Source: UBA2988 sp965237965 (GTDB taxonomy: Bacteria; Gemmatimonadota; Gemmatimonadetes; Longimicrobiales; Gaopeijiaceae). Taken from it: a stretch of 64,000 nt of DNA. The notes beneath the pieces were generated by a model that did no database searches, was not told the origin of the DNA, and was given only the letters and a program-made list of their open reading frames with translations. Each line of letters opens with the position of its first letter. The stretch's first letter is position 1. Both the position numbers and the translations under genes were made by a program. Positions 17,227 to 26,739 of this stretch are shown piece by piece. Where the stretch lies: positions 372,001 through 436,000 of the forward strand of contig CBDEGT010000002.1 in NCBI GenBank assembly GCA_965237965.1, in the 5' to 3' direction.

Positions 17227-18431
17227 TAGGTCCGCGCTCGCACGGGTGCCCCAGCTCGGCTCGCTGGAACCGCGGAGATCCGCCCTGGCGTGAACGAGCC
17301 GAGCACGCGTGGGCCGGCCGCGCCGGTCGCGGCCGGGACGTTGCCCGCCACGCCCTGCAGATGCGCCCACGCGAGAACCGCGAAGGCTGCCGCCTCGCGC
17401 GCGTCGGGGTCGAACCCGAGCGCCTCCGGCGGCGCGATCGGCACGGGCCGGAGCTCGTCCGCGATCCTCCTCACAAGCTCGGGGTTCCTGGCACCTCCGC
17501 CGGTGAGAACGACTTCATCAACCCCTAGGGGGATGACCCATCTGCGGTAGGCGTCGCCGATGCTCCGCGCAGTGAGAGCGGTCAGCGTTGCGATCAGGTC
17601 GGCCCACCCCTGCTCATCGCCTTCGACGGCCGCAGGCTGGTGCTCCGCCACGAGCTCTTCGAGCAGCGCGTGACCGAAGCGCTCACGGCCGGTCGACCGA
17701 GGGGGCTCCTGCGCAAAGAACGGATCCTCGAGCAGTCGCGCGAGCAACGCCTCGTCCACCCGTCCGCACGCAGCCAGGAGGCCGTCCTCGTCGTACCGGA
17801 GGCGTCCCCCGCTCGCTCGCTCAGCGGCCAGGTCGAGAAGCGCGTTCCCCGGGCCGGTGTCGAAAGCGAGCACGGCCTCGTCCGAGCCGCTCGGAGGCAG
17901 CCAGGTGACGTTGCCCATCCCGCCCAGGTTCTGCAGTGCGCGCCGCCGGCCCGGCAGCGAGAACAGAATCCGATCGGCAAGAGGCACCAGCGGTGCTCCG
18001 TGGCCGCCGGCCGCCACGTCTCGAGCGCGCAGGTCGGATACCACATCGATCCCCGTGCGCTCGGCAAGCATCGCTGGATCCCCGAGCTGGAGCGTGGCGC
18101 CGCGGTGTCCCGGCTCGGGCGGGACGTGCCAGACGGTGTGGCCGTGGGAGCCCACCGCCCATACGTCGCCCGGCGCCACCCCCGCGTCCCCCAGCAGCGC
18201 CAGCGTCGCGTCGGCCAGCCATCCGCCCAGTTCGGCGTGCAGGCGGCAGAGTAGCTCCGGGGTGCCGCGCTCCACGCCCTCCTTGATGCGCGCGCGCTGC
18301 TCGTCCGAATAGGGCACCGAGCGGAAGGCGAGCAGCTTCCAGCGCGCCTCGATAGAGAGGCCATCGAGCTCGATCAGCGCCGCATCCACGCCGTCCATCG
18401 ACGTGCCGGACATCAGCCCGACTATCTTCAT
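17226..18431 (-). CDS. anmK: Anhydro-N-acetylmuramic acid kinase
   Basis: Phosphorylates and opens the ring of 1,6-anhydro-MurNAc released during peptidoglycan turnover, giving MurNAc-6-phosphate in the cytoplasm. The 401-residue protein has the family opening GLMSGTSMDGVDAALIELDG (phosphate loop) and later VSDLRARDVAAGGHGAPLVP, NLGGMGNVTWLP, FDTGPGNALLD and LTGGGARNPELV, all typical of the ASKHA fold. It lies 63 bp downstream of murQ on the same strand, and MurQ uses its product. Confidence 0.95.
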   Translation of the reverse strand: MKIVGLMSGTSMDGVDAALIELDGLSIEARWKLLAFRSVPYSDEQRARIKEGVERGTPELLCRLHAELGGWLADATLALLGDAGVAPGDVWAVGSHGHTVWHVPPEPGHRGATLQLGDPAMLAERTGIDVVSDLRARDVAAGGHGAPLVPLADRILFSLPGRRRALQNLGGMGNVTWLPPSGSDEAVLAFDTGPGNALLDLAAERASGGRLRYDEDGLLAACGRVDEALLARLLEDPFFAQEPPRSTGRERFGHALLEELVAEHQPAAVEGDEQGWADLIATLTALTARSIGDAYRRWVIPLGVDEVVLTGGGARNPELVRRIADELRPVPIAPPEALGFDPDAREAAAFAVLAWAHLQGVAGNVPAATGAAGPRVLGSFTPGRISAVPASRAGAPVRART

Positions 18432-18494
18432 AGGGGCGGCTTCAACTCCGTCTCACGACCGTAGCTCGAGCACGGCAAAAAATAAGCCCGACGC

Positions 18495-19397
18495 TCACGC
18501 GCCGAGCCCCTCCACAACCCTGGCGATGAGCCCACCCGCCTCATCGAGCAGCCGCCTCGCCTCGTCCCGATCCACCCCGAGGCCCTGCATGACGAGCGCG
18601 GTCTTCACGTGGCCGCCCGCACGCTCCAGCAGCTCCGCCGCGGAGGCTCGACCCATCTTCATCGTCTCCATGAGGATCCGCTCGCCCCGATCCTGGAGCT
18701 TCTGGCAAGTGACCTGAAGATCGACCATCAGGTTCCCGTACACCTTCCCCATCCGCACCATCGCCCCGGTCGTGATCGTGTTGAGCACCATCTTCGTGGC
18801 GGTCCCCGCCTTCATGCGCGTGGAGCCCGTGATTACCTCGGGCCCGACCAGCGGCGCGATCACCACATCGTGCTCCCCCACCAGTTGCTCGCTGGGGTAG
18901 GTGCAGAGCAGAAAGCCGGTTCGGGCACCCTTCTCGCGCGCTCGACCGAGTGCGCCGTGGACAAACGGCGTGGTACCCGACGTGGCAACACCCAACACGA
19001 AATCGTGCTCTCCCACCTCGCACTCGTCGACCGCTCGAGCGCCGTCCTCCGGCCTGTCCTCCGCACCCTCCTGCGCCCGCACCAGCGCCGTGTGGCCACC
19101 GGCGATGATCCCCTGCACCATCTCGGGGTCGGTGCCGTACGTTGGCGGCATCTCCACCGCGTCGAGCACACCCAGCCGGCCGGAGGTGCCCGCACCCACG
19201 TAAATCAGGCGCCCCCCCGCCCGGAACGCCGCTACTGCGAGCTCCGTCGCCCGCACGATCGCCTCGCGCTCCTCCCCCACCGCCTGCGCCACCATCCGGT
19301 CCTCGGCGTTGATCAGGTCCACAATCTCGAGCGCGGAGAGGCGGTCGAGCTGGCGGGAGCGGGGGTTGCGCTGCTCGGTTAGGCGCGGATCGGCCAT
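18495..19397 (-). CDS. murQ: N-acetylmuramic acid 6-phosphate etherase
   Basis: Cleaves the lactyl ether of MurNAc-6-P to GlcNAc-6-P and D-lactate, the step after AnmK in cell-wall recycling. I start at the ATG at 19397 (MADPRLTEQRNPRS), which fits the family (300 residues), rather than the longer open frame to 19712. The SIS domain shows GAGTSGRLGVLDAVEMPPTY and GVATSGTTPFVHGAL. The C-terminal part has GSTRMKAGTATKMVLNTITT and an ERAGGHVKTALVM helical domain. Divergent from the M20 hydrolase, with only 73 bp between. Confidence 0.95.
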   Translation of the reverse strand: MADPRLTEQRNPRSRQLDRLSALEIVDLINAEDRMVAQAVGEEREAIVRATELAVAAFRAGGRLIYVGAGTSGRLGVLDAVEMPPTYGTDPEMVQGIIAGGHTALVRAQEGAEDRPEDGARAVDECEVGEHDFVLGVATSGTTPFVHGALGRAREKGARTGFLLCTYPSEQLVGEHDVVIAPLVGPEVITGSTRMKAGTATKMVLNTITTGAMVRMGKVYGNLMVDLQVTCQKLQDRGERILMETMKMGRASAAELLERAGGHVKTALVMQGLGVDRDEARRLLDEAGGLIARVVEGLGA

Positions 19398-19470
19398 GGC
19401 GCTCGCGCGCCCCGGGGGCGCGGCTCTATGTTCCTCGCCCCCATGATCTTCAGCGTTTTCCGAGGCCACG

Positions 19471-20676
19471 GTGGACGAAGCTAACAGGACCCTGCTGGAG
19501 CGCGCCCGTTCCCTGGCTCCCGATCTGGTGAAGCTGCGGCGCGATCTGCACCGACACCCAGAGCTCTCGTTCCGGGAGCACCGCACCGCCGGCGTCGTGG
19601 CAGACAGACTCGAGGCGATGGGCCTCCAGGTACAGCGCAACGTTGGAAGGACCGGGGTCGTCGCCGAGATTACGAACGGCGAAGGTCGCATCGTCGCGCT
19701 GCGCGCCGACATGGATGCTCTCCCGATCCAGGAGGAGTTCGAGCACGACTACGGCTCCACCGTGCCCGGGGTGATGCACGCGTGCGGGCACGACGCGCAC
19801 ACCGCCGGGCTGGTCGGCGCCGCACGCTTGTTGGTGGACGAACGAGCGGCGGGTCGGCTGCCGGCGGGCACTGTGCGGCTTCTGTTCCAGCCCTCCGAGG
19901 AGGCGGCCGACGACGAGGGGAAGAGCGGCGCCACCCGCATGATCGAGGACGGCGCGCTGTCCAACGTGGACGCCGTCGTCGGGGTTCACGTGGGCGGCCA
20001 CCTGCCGCGCGGTAAGGTCTTCGTGGCCGATGGGTCAGTCATGGCGGGTTCCGACGAGATCCACGTCGAAGTCCGCGGGGTTTCGGCACACGCGGCTCAC
20101 CCCCATCAGGGAGTGGACGCTCTCGTGTTGGCAGCGCAGGGGGTGGTGGCAGTGCAGCAAGCGGTGTCCCGCGCGATCTCGCCCATGGACGCCGGTGTCG
20201 TGACCTTCGGGACGATCCACGGGGGCACGGCGAACAACGTGATCGCCGACAGAATCAAACTGCATGGCACCCTTCGCTACTTCCGGGACGATGTGCGGGA
20301 GCGGCTGACGCGGGCGGTACGCAGCGCATTCGAGGCGCTGGAAACGCAGGGGGCCAAGGTCGAGGTGAGATTCGGCCCGGGCTACCCACCAGTGTTGAAC
20401 GACCCGGGCGTGACCGACGTGGTCCGGAGAGCGGCCGAGGCGGTTGCGGGGCCCGACGGGGTCGTGCCGACTGAACGCTGGATGGCCGCCGAGGACTTCG
20501 CATTTCTCGCACGGTGCGCGTCCGGTTGCTTCGTCCTGCTGGGCGCCGCGCCCGCCGAGCCGCGCGAGCACCACCACCCGCGTTTCGACATCGACGAGAG
20601 CGTTCTGCCTCTGGATGCTGCGCTGCTCGCCGCGAGCGCGGTAGCGCTGCTGGAGAGGGACGAGCGCGAGCGCTAG
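19471..20676 (+). CDS. M20 family amidohydrolase (hippurate hydrolase/IAA-amino acid hydrolase type)
   Basis: Cytoplasmic zinc-type hydrolase of N-acyl amino acids or N-acyl-diaminopimelate-like compounds, 401 residues. Features in order: LRRDLHRHPELSFREHRTA, ALRADMDALPIQEE, MHACGHDAHTAGLVGAARLL (metal Cys/His/Asp), FQPSEEA with the catalytic Glu pair, a central dimerisation domain starting DEIHVEVRGVSAHAAHPHQG, and the closing metal His in REHHHPRFDIDE. GTG start preceded by CGAGG. Its placement next to murQ could suggest use on peptide fragments from turnover, but the substrate is unproven. Confidence 0.88.
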   Translation: MDEANRTLLERARSLAPDLVKLRRDLHRHPELSFREHRTAGVVADRLEAMGLQVQRNVGRTGVVAEITNGEGRIVALRADMDALPIQEEFEHDYGSTVPGVMHACGHDAHTAGLVGAARLLVDERAAGRLPAGTVRLLFQPSEEAADDEGKSGATRMIEDGALSNVDAVVGVHVGGHLPRGKVFVADGSVMAGSDEIHVEVRGVSAHAAHPHQGVDALVLAAQGVVAVQQAVSRAISPMDAGVVTFGTIHGGTANNVIADRIKLHGTLRYFRDDVRERLTRAVRSAFEALETQGAKVEVRFGPGYPPVLNDPGVTDVVRRAAEAVAGPDGVVPTERWMAAEDFAFLARCASGCFVLLGAAPAEPREHHHPRFDIDESVLPLDAALLAASAVALLERDERER

Positions 20677-20691
20677 CGAGGGGCCGAAGCA

Positions 20692-21555
20692 CTACTCGTC
20701 TACGATCAGCCGCTCCGACAGCCGCAATACCATTCTCGCGCCGGGCCTCACCACCGCGTGGCCGTCCCGTGTAGCGATCGCCACCGCGGCTCCGGCGGCG
20801 GCTCCCGCCACCGCACCCTTGGCAGCGTCCTTCCCGTTATTGCCGAGGATGCGGCCAATGAGCGCACCGGCCACGGCGCCGACGCCGACCTTGGCAGCGG
20901 TGCGGATGTCGCTGTCGCGCGCCTCCACCTCGGCCTCCAGTTCTACGACCTCGGCCAAGAGAGGCAGCGTACGCCCTCCGCTGGTGATCGACTCCACCTC
21001 TACCGCCAAGATGGCCTGCTGGTCGGCGGTAGGGCTCGGGAGGCTCTCCACGACCCGTCCATTCAGCGTCGACCCGGCGGCGAGCAGAACCAACCCGTCG
21101 GGGCCGAGCACGTCCTCGTCGAGCCGCGCAAAGAAGCGATCACCCGCCGAGCTCCTTCCGGTCGAAAGCTCGCCTTCCATGGTAGCCTCGAGCAGGGTCC
21201 CGGCGGGCACGAAGGCTAGCACCCGCGCGCGGGGCAGCGGATTGGCGGGCGCCGCGGGCTCGGCCAACGGACCGGTGAGCGCGTCTTGCGTGGGAATCGG
21301 CACCGAGGCGTCGGTGCGCTGCGGTCGAGCGTCGACGGCCGTTCCGCCCCCGGGCTCGCTCGTCCGTGATCGCGCGGGCATCAGGGCGGGCGCCACCGAA
21401 GGCGGAACCTGCTCTCCAGGGGCCTCCACCATCTCGGTTTCGGAAGCGGTCAGCCGCCGGCTGGTGTCGTCCGGCGCCGACTCGGCGTCGCCGCAGGCGG
21501 TGAGCGGAACGAACGCGATGAGCAGCACGACCGCAAACGGGATACGATTGGCCAT
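20692..21555 (-). CDS. Glycine-zipper lipoprotein
   Basis: Predicted outer-membrane lipoprotein of 287 residues. The ATG at 21555 is preceded by AGGAGAAG. A signal peptide ends in the lipobox LTAC (Cys about 20). A Pro/Ala-rich low-complexity linker (to about 120) leads to a beta-rich domain (VPAGTLLEATMEGELST, then LLAAGSTLNGRVVE) like those of TrbI/VirB10-type or DUF-like periplasmic modules. The C-terminus has a glycine zipper (AAKVGVGAVAGALIGRILG and AKGAVAGAAAGAAVAIA), which usually spans or associates with membranes. Exact role unknown. Confidence 0.75.
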   Translation of the reverse strand: MANRIPFAVVLLIAFVPLTACGDAESAPDDTSRRLTASETEMVEAPGEQVPPSVAPALMPARSRTSEPGGGTAVDARPQRTDASVPIPTQDALTGPLAEPAAPANPLPRARVLAFVPAGTLLEATMEGELSTGRSSAGDRFFARLDEDVLGPDGLVLLAAGSTLNGRVVESLPSPTADQQAILAVEVESITSGGRTLPLLAEVVELEAEVEARDSDIRTAAKVGVGAVAGALIGRILGNNGKDAAKGAVAGAAAGAAVAIATRDGHAVVRPGARMVLRLSERLIVDE

Positions 21556-21680
21556 CACCTTACTTCTCCTGGAATGATTAGCTTTTCGTCGAGTCTGTCG
21601 CGGGGCTTCGATCCCGGACTTCGACCCTGAACGTCGATCGTACGACCCGGTAGGTCTGTCATACACACTCACCACACCGC

Positions 21681-23492
21681 ATGAGCCAACTCCGCGCCGT
21701 CGTTCCTTTCTACCGCCCCTATCGTGCCCGTGTGACGTGGGGAATCGTACTGGTGGTCATCGCGCAGGGTTTCGCCTTGGCCTCACCCTGGTTCATAAAG
21801 CTCTCCATCGATGGCCTCGGCGACCCAGACGTCGATCGTACGCAGGTCACCCTGTACGCACTATTGATCGTGGGGACCGCGTTGCTGGGGGGCTCCGCCC
21901 GCTATGGGATGCGTCAGCTGCTCAACGGCGTGAGCCGCCGCATCGAGGTGGACCTCCGGAACGAATTCTTCCGGCACCTCCTGCGGCTGGACGCGTCGTT
22001 CTATGACCGCACACGCACCGGCGACCTGATGAGCCGCGCGACGAACGACACTCAGGCTGTTCGTCAAGCGGCCGGTCCAGCGGTCATGTACGCAGTGAAC
22101 ACCTTCGTGGGATTCGTGCTCGCGGTCGCGGCCATGCTCTGGATCAGCCCGCGCCTGACCCTCTTGGCGATGATCCCGATGGTGCTGCTCCCCCCGATGG
22201 TGCTCGGGTTCGGCAGACTGATCCACCGGCGGTACGAGCAGATCCAGGAGCACTTCTCCACCCTCTCCACCATGGTACAGGAGAACCTGACCGGCGTACG
22301 CATCGTGCGCGCGTACGTGCAGGAGACCGAGCAGGCTCGTCAGTTCGACCTGCTGAACGCCGAGTACCGCGAGCGCAACCTGAGACTGGTGAAGGCCTCC
22401 GGCCTCTTTCATCCACTCCTTCAGCTGGTCTCCGGGCTAGCCATCGTGCTCGTGCTTTGGTTCGGCAGCCGCGAGGTGATGGTGGATCGAATGAGCGTCG
22501 GCGATCTCGTGGCGTTCTTCTTCTACCTGGCCCTCCTGATCTGGCCGATGATTGCACTTGGGTGGGTCGTAAACCTGTTCCAGCGTGGCGCGGCATCGAT
22601 GGGCCGTCTGAACGAGATCCTGGAAACCCAGTCCGTCATCCCCGTACCGCGTGAGCCTGTGCCAACCGTGGGACTCTCTGGAGAGGTGGAGTTCCACGGG
22701 GTGTCGTTCCGCTATCCCGGTACCGAACGGCTCATCCTCCGGGACGTGAGCTTCCACGTGCGGCCAGGAGACACGATCGCGATCGTCGGACCTACAGGGT
22801 CGGGGAAAAGCACGCTGGTATCGCTGCTCGCCCGCGTACACGACGCAAGCGGCGGCGAGATCTTGCTCGACGGCGTCCCGCTCACGCGATACGACCCCGC
22901 CGATCTGCGCGCCGCCATCGGCATGGTCCCGCAGGATCCGTTCCTCTTCTCCGAGACCATCGAGGCGAACATCGGGCTCGGGCTCTCCGCGCGCCCGTTT
23001 CCAGACGCCGCCGACATCACCACGGTAGAGGACCCCGAGGAGGCGATCGTCGAGGCGGCTAAGGTCGCGCAGCTGCACGACTCGATCGAGAGGTTCCCAC
23101 GAGCTTACGGGACGTTGCTGGGCGAGCGTGGCATCAACTTGTCGGGCGGCCAGAAGCAGCGCGCCACGCTGGCGCGTGCGGTGGCGCGCGACCCGCGCGT
23201 TCTGGTGTTGGATGACGCGCTCTCGGCCGTGGATACGCATACCGAGGCTAAGATCCTGGAAGATCTGCGCGCCGTCTTGCGGGGGCGGACCAGCTTCATC
23301 ATCAGCCACCGGGTTTCGGCTGTGATGGGGGCGGACCAGATCCTGGTACTTGACGAGGGGAGGATCGTGGAGAGGGGCACGCACGCCGAGTTGATCGCAG
23401 CCGGTGGGACCTACGCCACGCTGCTCCGGCGGCAGATGCTACGGGCGCAGATTGAAGAGGAGGTCGTACCGGCCGCGGTAAATGGAGGCTGA
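21681..23492 (+). CDS. ABC exporter, fused membrane and ATPase domains
   Basis: Half-transporter of the MsbA/LmrA type, 603 residues, working as a dimer to move lipids or hydrophobic drugs out across the inner membrane. Six hydrophobic segments fill residues 1-300. The ATPase domain has Walker A GPTGSGKST, Q-loop MVPQDPFLF, signature LSGGQKQR, Walker B VLVLDDALSAVD and the switch His in IISHRVSAVM. A short acidic insert (about residues 440-455) precedes the signature. It ends 14 bp before the convergent ccdA. Substrate not evident. Confidence 0.92.
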   Translation: MSQLRAVVPFYRPYRARVTWGIVLVVIAQGFALASPWFIKLSIDGLGDPDVDRTQVTLYALLIVGTALLGGSARYGMRQLLNGVSRRIEVDLRNEFFRHLLRLDASFYDRTRTGDLMSRATNDTQAVRQAAGPAVMYAVNTFVGFVLAVAAMLWISPRLTLLAMIPMVLLPPMVLGFGRLIHRRYEQIQEHFSTLSTMVQENLTGVRIVRAYVQETEQARQFDLLNAEYRERNLRLVKASGLFHPLLQLVSGLAIVLVLWFGSREVMVDRMSVGDLVAFFFYLALLIWPMIALGWVVNLFQRGAASMGRLNEILETQSVIPVPREPVPTVGLSGEVEFHGVSFRYPGTERLILRDVSFHVRPGDTIAIVGPTGSGKSTLVSLLARVHDASGGEILLDGVPLTRYDPADLRAAIGMVPQDPFLFSETIEANIGLGLSARPFPDAADITTVEDPEEAIVEAAKVAQLHDSIERFPRAYGTLLGERGINLSGGQKQRATLARAVARDPRVLVLDDALSAVDTHTEAKILEDLRAVLRGRTSFIISHRVSAVMGADQILVLDEGRIVERGTHAELIAAGGTYATLLRRQMLRAQIEEEVVPAAVNGG

Positions 23493-23506
23493 ACCCATGG
23501 ACGTTG

Positions 23507-24235
23507 TCAGATCCGCTCGAGGATGAAGTCCGGCGTAAACTGGATCAACCAACTGGTGAGCACCGTGAAGCTACCGGTGATGAGCAGGACGCCCAGCGCC
23601 ACCAGGAGCCCGCCCGATCCCCGCTCAATCCAGGGAATCCAGCCCCGGAAACGCCGGAAGGTGGAGAGGAAGCGGTCGAGCGCAACCGCCGCGAGCAGGA
23701 AGGGGACAGCGAGGCCGGCCGAGTAGACGAGCAGGAGCGCCATCCCCGACCAAACGGTTTCACGGGCGGCCGCGAGCGTCATGATCCCTCCCAGCACCGG
23801 ACCGATGCAGGGCGTCCACCCGGCGGCGAAAGCCGCGCCCACCGCGAGCGAGCCGAGGAACCCCTCGGGCTTATCGCTCAGGTGCATGCGTCGCTCGCGC
23901 AGGAGCGCATTGATGCGGACGATACCGAGCAGGTGCAGCCCCAGCACGATGACGAGCACGCCACCGATACGTGCGATCCACATCTCATAGGCCAGCATCG
24001 CTCGGCCCAGAAAGGATGCGGAGGCGCCCAGCAGCACGAACACAACGGTGAAGCCGCTCACGAACAGCACCGAGTGCGTGAGCACGTGCGCCTGGTCGGC
24101 GCTCTCCTGGATCTCGTCCAGGTTCATGCCGGTGACGAAGCACAGGTAACTCGGGACCAACGGGAGGACACAGGGAGACAGAAACGACAGCAGCCCGGCG
24201 GTGAGCGCGATCACGACGCTGACCGACCCCTCCAC
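23507..24235 (-). CDS. ccdA: Cytochrome c biogenesis protein CcdA
   Basis: Membrane protein of 242 residues that carries reducing power from cytoplasmic thioredoxin to periplasmic thiol proteins, for cytochrome c maturation or disulfide reduction. Six or more hydrophobic helices. The two conserved redox cysteines sit in LSFLSPCVLPLVPSYLCF and AGWTPCIGPVLGG. The GTG start overlaps the phospholipase D gene's end region (stop at 24237-24239), so translation is coupled. No thioredoxin-like partner is adjacent. Confidence 0.92.
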   Translation of the reverse strand: MEGSVSVVIALTAGLLSFLSPCVLPLVPSYLCFVTGMNLDEIQESADQAHVLTHSVLFVSGFTVVFVLLGASASFLGRAMLAYEMWIARIGGVLVIVLGLHLLGIVRINALLRERRMHLSDKPEGFLGSLAVGAAFAAGWTPCIGPVLGGIMTLAAARETVWSGMALLLVYSAGLAVPFLLAAVALDRFLSTFRRFRGWIPWIERGSGGLLVALGVLLITGSFTVLTSWLIQFTPDFILERI

Positions 24236-24236
24236 G

Positions 24237-25823
24237 CTACTCGTCCGTCCCGTCGAACCGCTCGTACGCCTGCCGAAGCCCGCGTTCCTCGATGCGTGCC
24301 CGCCGCGCCTGCAGGAGCGCGCGCACGGAGGTCACCAAGCCCAGCCACCCGGCGACGATCGCCACCAGCAAACCGATCAGACGCGGAAGGAAGCCGGCCA
24401 CGATTGCCAACAGCAGAAGCAACACGGCACCCGTTCCGAGCACGGTGCGATCTTCACGCCCCAGGGTGCGATGCCCGGCGAGCGCGTCGCCAAGGGTGCG
24501 CCCGGTCCGTACCAGGTCGGCTAGCCGCCACCCGATGCTACCCCCCCCCGCCCTGGGCTGCAGGCGTCGGCGCCCGAGGCGCTCCTGCAGCTTGCCCTCG
24601 GGTTCGATCGGCGTTTTCGGTGTCTCGGGCTCACCAGGCGAAACCTCTTCCTGCGCCGCCGCTCGAAGTAGCGAGAGATGACGACGCGGGAGCACGATCT
24701 CCACCGAGGAAGCCAGATCCGCAAGGAACAAACCCTCGAGCTGACCTGCCACGCCCTCGTCGACCACACCCACGTCGATCTCCCAGTTCCCCAGAAGGCT
24801 CGCGGCGTTCAGGTTGCTCGACCCGACCCGGCTCCAGACGCCGTCCGCGACCGATGTTTTGGCGTGGATCATGGGGCCCTGCCACTCGAACAGCCGAACC
24901 CCCGCTTCCATCAGCGAGCGGTAGCCGCCACGTGATAAGCTGCCCACCCAAGGCCAGTTGTTGTGGGCGGGCAGCAGTATCCTCACGTCCACACCGTCGC
25001 GTGCCGCGGCACCGAGGGCTTCGGCCACAGGGCGGGGGGCGAGGAAGTAGGGGTCGGTAATCCAGATTCGGCGCTGCGCATGCGCCGCCACAAGCTGGAG
25101 CGTACGGTAGACCCGCGAGCGTCCTGGCGCTCCGTCGATCACCCACACCGGCGTGCCGCCGGCAAGCGGCTCGCCGTCCGGCGACATGCGCGACTCCTCG
25201 GGAACCGGATCGCCCAGCAAGGCCCAGACCCGCTCGAAGGTGCGTCCAGCAACCGCGGCCGCCGGTCCGGCGATCTCGACCCCGGTGTCACGCCAGGGCG
25301 GCTGCTCGCCACTGCCGGCCCACTCTTCCCCTACGCAAAAGCCACCGACGAACGCGACGCGACCGTCCACGCACACGAGCTTGCGATGATCGCGCTGCAG
25401 GACGCCGAGCGGGTCGCGGACCGAAGGCCGGTTGAACGCGCGCACCTCGACCCCAACCTCGCCGAAAGGACGCCAGTAACGCGACGGCGTCGCCCAACAA
25501 CCAATCCAGTCGTACAGCAGCCGCACGGCGACGCCCTGGCGCGCCTTGGCCACCAGGGCCTCGCGGAACACGCGGCCGACCCGATCGTCCCTCAGGATGT
25601 AGTTCTCGAAATGGACGAACCTTTCGGCACCCTCGATCGCCTCAATCCAGGCGTCGAACGTATGCGGTCCCTCGAACTGAAGCTTCAGCGTGTTGCCCGC
25701 GACCACGGGATCGCCGGCGGCACGGTCCATCGCCTTCCATGGGAAGAGAGCGAGCGAGCCGGGAACGGCGCGCCCGACTTCTTCCCCGTCGGGAAGCGCG
25801 AGGATGCGGGGGGAGTCGTTCAT
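24237..25823 (-). CDS. Phospholipase D / cardiolipin synthase-like protein
   Basis: Two HKD motifs are present: QRDHRKLVCVDGRVAFVGG (about residue 150) and IHAKTSVADGVWSRVGSSN (about 335). This is the bacterial cardiolipin synthase arrangement, joining two phosphatidylglycerols or exchanging phosphatidyl groups. I prefer the ATG at 25823 (MNDSPRI) over the upstream frame. Unusually, the membrane helices come after the catalytic part: two hydrophobic stretches near the C-terminus (about residues 465-500). A typical Cls has them at the N-terminus, so this may be a distinct ClsB/C-like relative. Confidence 0.85.
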   Translation of the reverse strand: MNDSPRILALPDGEEVGRAVPGSLALFPWKAMDRAAGDPVVAGNTLKLQFEGPHTFDAWIEAIEGAERFVHFENYILRDDRVGRVFREALVAKARQGVAVRLLYDWIGCWATPSRYWRPFGEVGVEVRAFNRPSVRDPLGVLQRDHRKLVCVDGRVAFVGGFCVGEEWAGSGEQPPWRDTGVEIAGPAAAVAGRTFERVWALLGDPVPEESRMSPDGEPLAGGTPVWVIDGAPGRSRVYRTLQLVAAHAQRRIWITDPYFLAPRPVAEALGAAARDGVDVRILLPAHNNWPWVGSLSRGGYRSLMEAGVRLFEWQGPMIHAKTSVADGVWSRVGSSNLNAASLLGNWEIDVGVVDEGVAGQLEGLFLADLASSVEIVLPRRHLSLLRAAAQEEVSPGEPETPKTPIEPEGKLQERLGRRRLQPRAGGGSIGWRLADLVRTGRTLGDALAGHRTLGREDRTVLGTGAVLLLLLAIVAGFLPRLIGLLVAIVAGWLGLVTSVRALLQARRARIEERGLRQAYERFDGTDE

Positions 25824-25971
25824 GGCGAAACCGGGACGAAAGGTCGACCGGGTGGACGGCGCGGGCAACCCGACGACGGGTCGGCCCGTGGGACGCGCGG
25901 CTAGCGAGGGAAGCAGCGGCGGGCCCTCGCCCCCCCTCAGGTCCTGATTCAGGCGTCGCTTCGGCCGCTGC

Positions 25972-26532
25972 TCAGCCGCACGATACCGCGGCAGCCACTA
26001 CGGTCACCCAATGGCCGTCTTCGGGTGCCTCGGCAACGATCGTGTGATTGACCGTGTCCACCACGAGACCGGAGAGCTTCCACTGTTCGCGCCGCTCGTC
26101 CCATGCAGTGTCCGGGTCGAAGTCGGCGCCCAGCACGGTAGCGAGCATCTGAGCTGCCAGGTCTTCGGCGTAGTCACCCATCTTGTTCTCGGACTGCCCG
26201 AAGGCATGATGCTCAGAGATGTAGCCGTAGTGATCGCGATCGGCAGGCATCGCGACCCCGATCGCGGCACCTACGCGCCGGGAGGGCTCGTTGCTGGCGG
26301 CCTCGGAAAGCACGCAGAAGACTACTTGCCCGGGTCGAAGCAACTTCGCGCCCTCGTCCCGCTCTACCACTTCGCAGTCGGGAGGGAAGATCGAGGAGAT
26401 CCGCACGAGGTTGTGCTGGGCGATCCGTGCGTCACGCAGCGCCATCTCGAAGCTAGTGAGCTTCTCCTTGTGAACACCCACTCCCGTCGTGAAGAAGATC
26501 TTCTTGGGAACGAGCTGCTCGCCCTGGAACAC
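25972..26532 (-). CDS. pdaD: Pyruvoyl-dependent arginine decarboxylase
   Basis: Converts arginine to agmatine, the first step of one polyamine route. The proenzyme cuts itself between two serines to make a pyruvoyl cofactor: here RISSIFPP at about residues 44-51. The 186-residue length and late motifs (EHHAFGQSENKMGDYAEDLA and WDERREQW) fit the family. GTG start after AGGAGG. A 207-bp gap separates it from fur upstream. No agmatinase or agmatine deiminase is adjacent, so the next pathway step lies elsewhere. Confidence 0.92.
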   Translation of the reverse strand: MFQGEQLVPKKIFFTTGVGVHKEKLTSFEMALRDARIAQHNLVRISSIFPPDCEVVERDEGAKLLRPGQVVFCVLSEAASNEPSRRVGAAIGVAMPADRDHYGYISEHHAFGQSENKMGDYAEDLAAQMLATVLGADFDPDTAWDERREQWKLSGLVVDTVNHTIVAEAPEDGHWVTVVAAAVSCG

Positions 26533-26708
26533 CTTGCCTCCTCTCGCCTCCTATCAGTGGCCGCAGCGTGTCCAGAGCCGGGCCCGGTACGGAACTCGCT
26601 CGCAAGGACAAAGGGTGAAGGCGCCGACTGCCGCCTCCACCCCCCAAGCACGGAGCGTGCGAATTCTACGTGTTCCCGCTGGCCACGCAACGGCTTCGTG
26701 TATCAACC

Positions 26709-26735
26709 CCGATCGCCCCGGTACGGGGCGATCGG
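26709..26735. terminator. Perfect 11-bp hairpin just downstream of fur
   Basis: CCGATCGCCCC (26709-26719) pairs with GGGGCGATCGG (26725-26735) around a 5-nt loop, 4 bp past the fur stop. No U-run follows on either strand. It is probably a terminator or 3'-stabilising hairpin for the dedA-to-fur operon. Confidence 0.5.
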
Positions 26736-26739
26736 CCAC

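Noticed and set aside
23504..25060. A 518-codon open frame on the plus strand
   Set aside because: It is antisense to ccdA and the phospholipase D gene, both with clear motifs, and has shadow-frame composition (long Arg/Pro/Ser runs).
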